This document shows, one piece after another, positions 13,682-16,039 of a stretch of 16,039 bases of DNA. The DNA comes from Pseudomonadota bacterium (GTDB taxonomy: Bacteria > Pseudomonadota > Alphaproteobacteria > Rhizobiales > Beijerinckiaceae): contig JAEWKL010000506.1 of the NCBI GenBank assembly GCA_023386115.1, forward strand, positions 1-16,039, given 5' to 3'. The notes below the pieces were generated by a model. The model saw only the letters and a list, made by a program, of their open reading frames with translations. It searched no databases and was not told the DNA's origin. The number at the start of each line of letters is the position of its first letter. Within the stretch, counting starts at the first letter, position 1. The translations under genes and the position numbers were made by a program.

Positions 13682-14068
13682 TCACTCGGCCGACGGGACT
13701 TTGGTGGGAGGGACGTGGGGCGGAGCCGGCGGCTTGACGGCGCCGTCGACCTTCGCGGCGTCGCGGCCCTTCGCCTCGTTGCGCTGGCGGCTGGCATCGA
13801 GCTCGGCCTCGAGCGCCTTCACCCCGGCGGCCGACTTGGCGCGGGTTTCGCGAGGCGGGGCCGACACGCCAACCGGCAGGAAGCCGCCGGCCTCACGTCG
13901 GGTCTCCCTCACGAAATCGGGAGCGGCGACCTCCTTGGGGCCGAACCCGGCCGACTTGGCGGCGTCGCGGATGCCGGCGCCGTCGAGGACGCAACCGCCG
14001 GTCGCGAGGCAGGTCAAGAGCGTTGCGGCCCGGGCGGCCTTGGGCGAAAGAACGGGGAACGCGGGCAT
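13682..14068 (-). CDS. Lipoprotein-like hypothetical protein
   Basis: Unrecognised product of 128 residues from ATG 14068. The frame continues upstream, but that stretch overlaps the phaC start region and has no signal sequence. A hydrophobic segment with LATGGC suggests a lipobox with C26 as the lipidated residue, though threonine at -3 is not ideal. The ribosome-binding site is weak (AAGG about 13 bases away), so the start is uncertain. The mature part is charged and alanine-rich (AAGVKALEAELDASRQRNEAKG, shown in part, could be a short coiled coil) and ends in a proline-rich tail (PPAPPHVPPTKVPS), as in cell-wall-spanning or extended lipoproteins. It is divergent from phaC and upstream of alaC. 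Function unknown. Confidence 0.65.
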   Translation of the reverse strand: MPAFPVLSPKAARAATLLTCLATGGCVLDGAGIRDAAKSAGFGPKEVAAPDFVRETRREAGGFLPVGVSAPPRETRAKSAAGVKALEAELDASRQRNEAKGRDAAKVDGAVKPPAPPHVPPTKVPSAE

Positions 14069-14213
14069 GACGTCTGGGAAACCTTGCGCGAGGGCACCGT
14101 GGCGGTGACGAAACCCGGTCCGGTCATCTGGCGGAACCAGTGGTTTGCGACGATATTTTGTCGGAAAGGCGGCTTGCTGCGGCGGACCGTCGATATGAGG
14201 GAGGAGAACGCGC
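14069..14213. promoter_or_regulatory. Divergent promoter region between the lipoprotein gene and phaC
   Basis: These 145 bases must carry the phaC promoter. The least GC-rich patch is TTTGCGACGATATTTTGTCGG (near 14144-14164), in which CGAC and GTCG form a small inverted repeat around GATATTTT. I cannot assign -35/-10 boxes reliably. GGGAGGAG (near 14199-14206) is a strong ribosome-binding site for phaC. Confidence 0.45.
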
Positions 14214-16010
14214 GTGACATCTGAGAGGAGTACGGCGCCGGTTGCGGATGTGGAGGCCCTGTCGCGCAATGCGGGCCTGATGACCGAGCAGTTCAGCCGC
14301 GCGCTCGCCGCCTACGCCAAGCCCCTCGAGGAGGGCAAGCCGAATGCGGCACTCGCCGAGTCGGTGACGGAGGTGGTGCGCACGCTGGGCACCGTGGCCG
14401 AGAAGTGGTTCACCGATCCCCAGAAGGCGCTGGAGGCCCAGTCCCTGATCGGCGGCCAGTTCCTGGCCCTGTGGGGCTCGACCCTGCAGCGGATGCAGGG
14501 CGAGACGACGGTCACCCCCGTCGCCCTGCCCGATCCCAAGGACAAGCGCTTCGCCGCGCCCGAATGGACGACGAACCCGGTCTTCGACTTCCTGAAGCAG
14601 GGCTACCTGATCACGACCCGCTGGGCCGAGATCCTGGTCGACGAGGCCGAGGGGCTCGACCCGCATACCCGCGCCAAGGCGCAGTTCTACGTCCGGCAGA
14701 TCTCCGGCGCGATGTCGCCGTCGAACTTCCTCGCCACCAACCCCGAGCTGATCCGCGAGACCTTCCGGGAGAACGGCGCCAATCTCGTGCGCGGCATGAA
14801 GATGCTGGCCGAGGACGTCGAGGCCGGCGGTGGCGAGCTGCGCGTGCGCCAGACCGATCCGGGCCAGTTCCAGGTCGGCGTCAACATGGCGAACACCCCG
14901 GGAGAGGTGGTGTTTCGCAATGACCTGATCGAGCTGATCCAGTACGCGCCACAGACCGACACGGTGCTCAAGCGCCCGCTGCTGATCGTCCCGCCGTGGA
15001 TCAACAAGTTCTACATCCTCGATCTGAACAAGGACAAAAGTTATATCGGCTGGGCGGTGCGCCAGGGCCTGACGGTGTTCGTGATCTCCTGGGTCAACCC
15101 GGATGCGCGTCACGCTGGCAAGGACTTCGAGAGCTACATGCGCGAGGGCATCTTCGCGGCTCTGGAGGCGATCGAGCGGGCGACCGGGGAGCGCCAGGTC
15201 TCGGCGGTGGGCTACTGCGTCGGCGGCACGCTGCTCGCCGTGACCCTCGCCTATATGGCGGCGGTCGGCGACGACCGCATCGCAAGCAGCACCTTCCTGA
15301 CCACCCAGGTCGACTTCACCCATGCCGGCGACCTCAAGGTGTTCGTCGACGAGGGGCAGATCCGCTCGATCGAATCCGGCATGAAGAGCCGCGGCTACCT
15401 CGAAGGCGCCAAGATGGCCAACGCCTTCAACATGCTGCGGCCGAATGACCTGATCTGGCCCTACGTCGTCAACAACTACCTGAAGGGCAAGGCGCCACTG
15501 CCCTTCGACCTCCTGTACTGGAATTCCGACGCGACCCGGATGCCGGCCGCCAACCACTCGTTCTACTTGCGCAACTGCTACCTCGACAACAAGCTGTCGC
15601 GCGGCGAGATGATGCTCGGCAACGTGCGCCTCGACCTCGGCAAGGTGACGGTCCCGGTCTTCAATCTCGCGGCCAAGGAGGACCATATCGCCCCGGCCCT
15701 CTCGGTCTTCGAAGGCTGCCGCGCCTTCGGCGGCCCGGTCGATTACGTGCTGGCGGGATCGGGCCACATCGCCGGCGTGGTCAACCCGCCGGCCAAGCCC
15801 AAATACCAGTATTGGACCGGCGGACCGGCCCACGGCGCGCTCCAGGACTGGATCGCCGCCGCCACCGAGCATCCGGGCTCGTGGTGGCCGTACTGGTTTT
15901 CCTGGCTCGAGCAGCAGAATTCCGAGCGGGTGCCGGGGCGCCAGCCCGGCGGCGGGGTGCTGCCCTCGCTTGGCCAGGCCCCCGGGACCTACGTGCTCGA
16001 GAAGGCCTGA
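14214..16010 (+). CDS. phaC: Class I poly(3-hydroxyalkanoate) synthase
   Basis: Polymerises (R)-3-hydroxyacyl-CoA (chiefly 3-hydroxybutyryl-CoA) into PHA at the granule surface. Complete, 598 aa, the normal class I length. The GTG start at 14214 follows GGGAGGAG at about eight bases. The N-terminal PhaC domain spans about 100-270 (DKRFAAPEW, FDFLKQGYL, NFLATNPE). The alpha/beta-hydrolase domain follows, with the lipase-like box GYCVGG; C335 is the nucleophile. D490 (KEDHIAP) and H518 (SGHIAGV) complete the catalytic triad, matching C319/D480/H508 of Cupriavidus necator PhaC. The conserved PPWINKFYILDL (260-271) and W-rich C-terminus (WWPYWFSWL) are present. No phaA/phaB/phaE or phasin gene is in the window; class I enzymes need no second subunit. 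It diverges from the alaC-containing block. Confidence 0.98.
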   Translation: MTSERSTAPVADVEALSRNAGLMTEQFSRALAAYAKPLEEGKPNAALAESVTEVVRTLGTVAEKWFTDPQKALEAQSLIGGQFLALWGSTLQRMQGETTVTPVALPDPKDKRFAAPEWTTNPVFDFLKQGYLITTRWAEILVDEAEGLDPHTRAKAQFYVRQISGAMSPSNFLATNPELIRETFRENGANLVRGMKMLAEDVEAGGGELRVRQTDPGQFQVGVNMANTPGEVVFRNDLIELIQYAPQTDTVLKRPLLIVPPWINKFYILDLNKDKSYIGWAVRQGLTVFVISWVNPDARHAGKDFESYMREGIFAALEAIERATGERQVSAVGYCVGGTLLAVTLAYMAAVGDDRIASSTFLTTQVDFTHAGDLKVFVDEGQIRSIESGMKSRGYLEGAKMANAFNMLRPNDLIWPYVVNNYLKGKAPLPFDLLYWNSDATRMPAANHSFYLRNCYLDNKLSRGEMMLGNVRLDLGKVTVPVFNLAAKEDHIAPALSVFEGCRAFGGPVDYVLAGSGHIAGVVNPPAKPKYQYWTGGPAHGALQDWIAAATEHPGSWWPYWFSWLEQQNSERVPGRQPGGGVLPSLGQAPGTYVLEKA

Positions 16011-16039
16011 TACCGCCGCGCCTTCGAACGGACTTGTTC

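Noticed and set aside
14124..15872. Long - strand open frame (582 codons) opposite phaC
   Set aside because: It has shadow composition, and phaC on the other strand is complete with its catalytic triad.

Overview
This window is GC-rich chromosomal DNA with dense, mostly opposite-strand-shadowed coding and short intergenic gaps. It most likely comes from an alphaproteobacterium of the Hyphomicrobiales, and Methylobacterium or a close relative is my best guess. The reasons are a class I PHA synthase next to an AlaC-type aminotransferase, small secreted proteins with basic C-termini, and intergenic palindromes of the CCTCATCCTGAGG, CTCGACGAAGTCGAG and CCCCTCTCCC...GGGAGAGGGG kinds. The genus is inferred from remembered patterns, not from a search. 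No tRNA, rRNA, CRISPR, transposase or phage gene was seen.

Positions 1-4070 (+ strand) hold the end-to-end coupled part of a peptide/oligosaccharide-type ABC importer: a family 5 solute-binding protein (5' end cut by the window), then OppB/DppB-like and OppC/DppC-like permeases with 4-base GTGA and ATGA overlaps. Positions 4200-7287 (- strand) hold a sugar-type (MalE/MalF/MalG-like) importer: a Tat-exported binding protein, then two permeases with 1- and 4-base overlaps. The two operons converge on a perfect 21-bp inverted repeat at 4118-4162. Neither has its ATPase gene in the window. Upstream of the sugar operon, on the same strand, is a cytosolic GAF-HisKA_2 histidine kinase with no response regulator beside it.

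Positions 8831-10643 hold a 69-residue membrane-anchored or secreted four-cysteine protein, then a divergent pair: an HxlR-type regulator (-) and a zinc-less alcohol dehydrogenase/quinone oxidoreductase (+). The 189-bp gap between the pair carries an imperfect inverted repeat touching the oxidoreductase ribosome-binding site, and this is a good operator candidate. A gene-free stretch of about 420 bp follows (10644-11065), made largely of palindromic repeats.

Positions 11066-14068 are all on the - strand: two secreted proteins and one lipoprotein-like protein of unknown function, the PLP aminotransferase AlaC (glutamate-pyruvate type, possibly annotated as LL-diaminopimelate aminotransferase), and a second lipoprotein-like protein. 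Diverging from these, positions 14214-16010 (+) encode the complete class I poly(3-hydroxyalkanoate) synthase PhaC with an intact Cys-Asp-His triad.

Overall these are ordinary uptake, storage and amino-acid genes. I do not see a clear new multi-gene system. The items most worth a second look are the HxlR/oxidoreductase switch, the symmetric four-cysteine mini-protein, the run of small envelope proteins, and the palindromic elements at gene boundaries.
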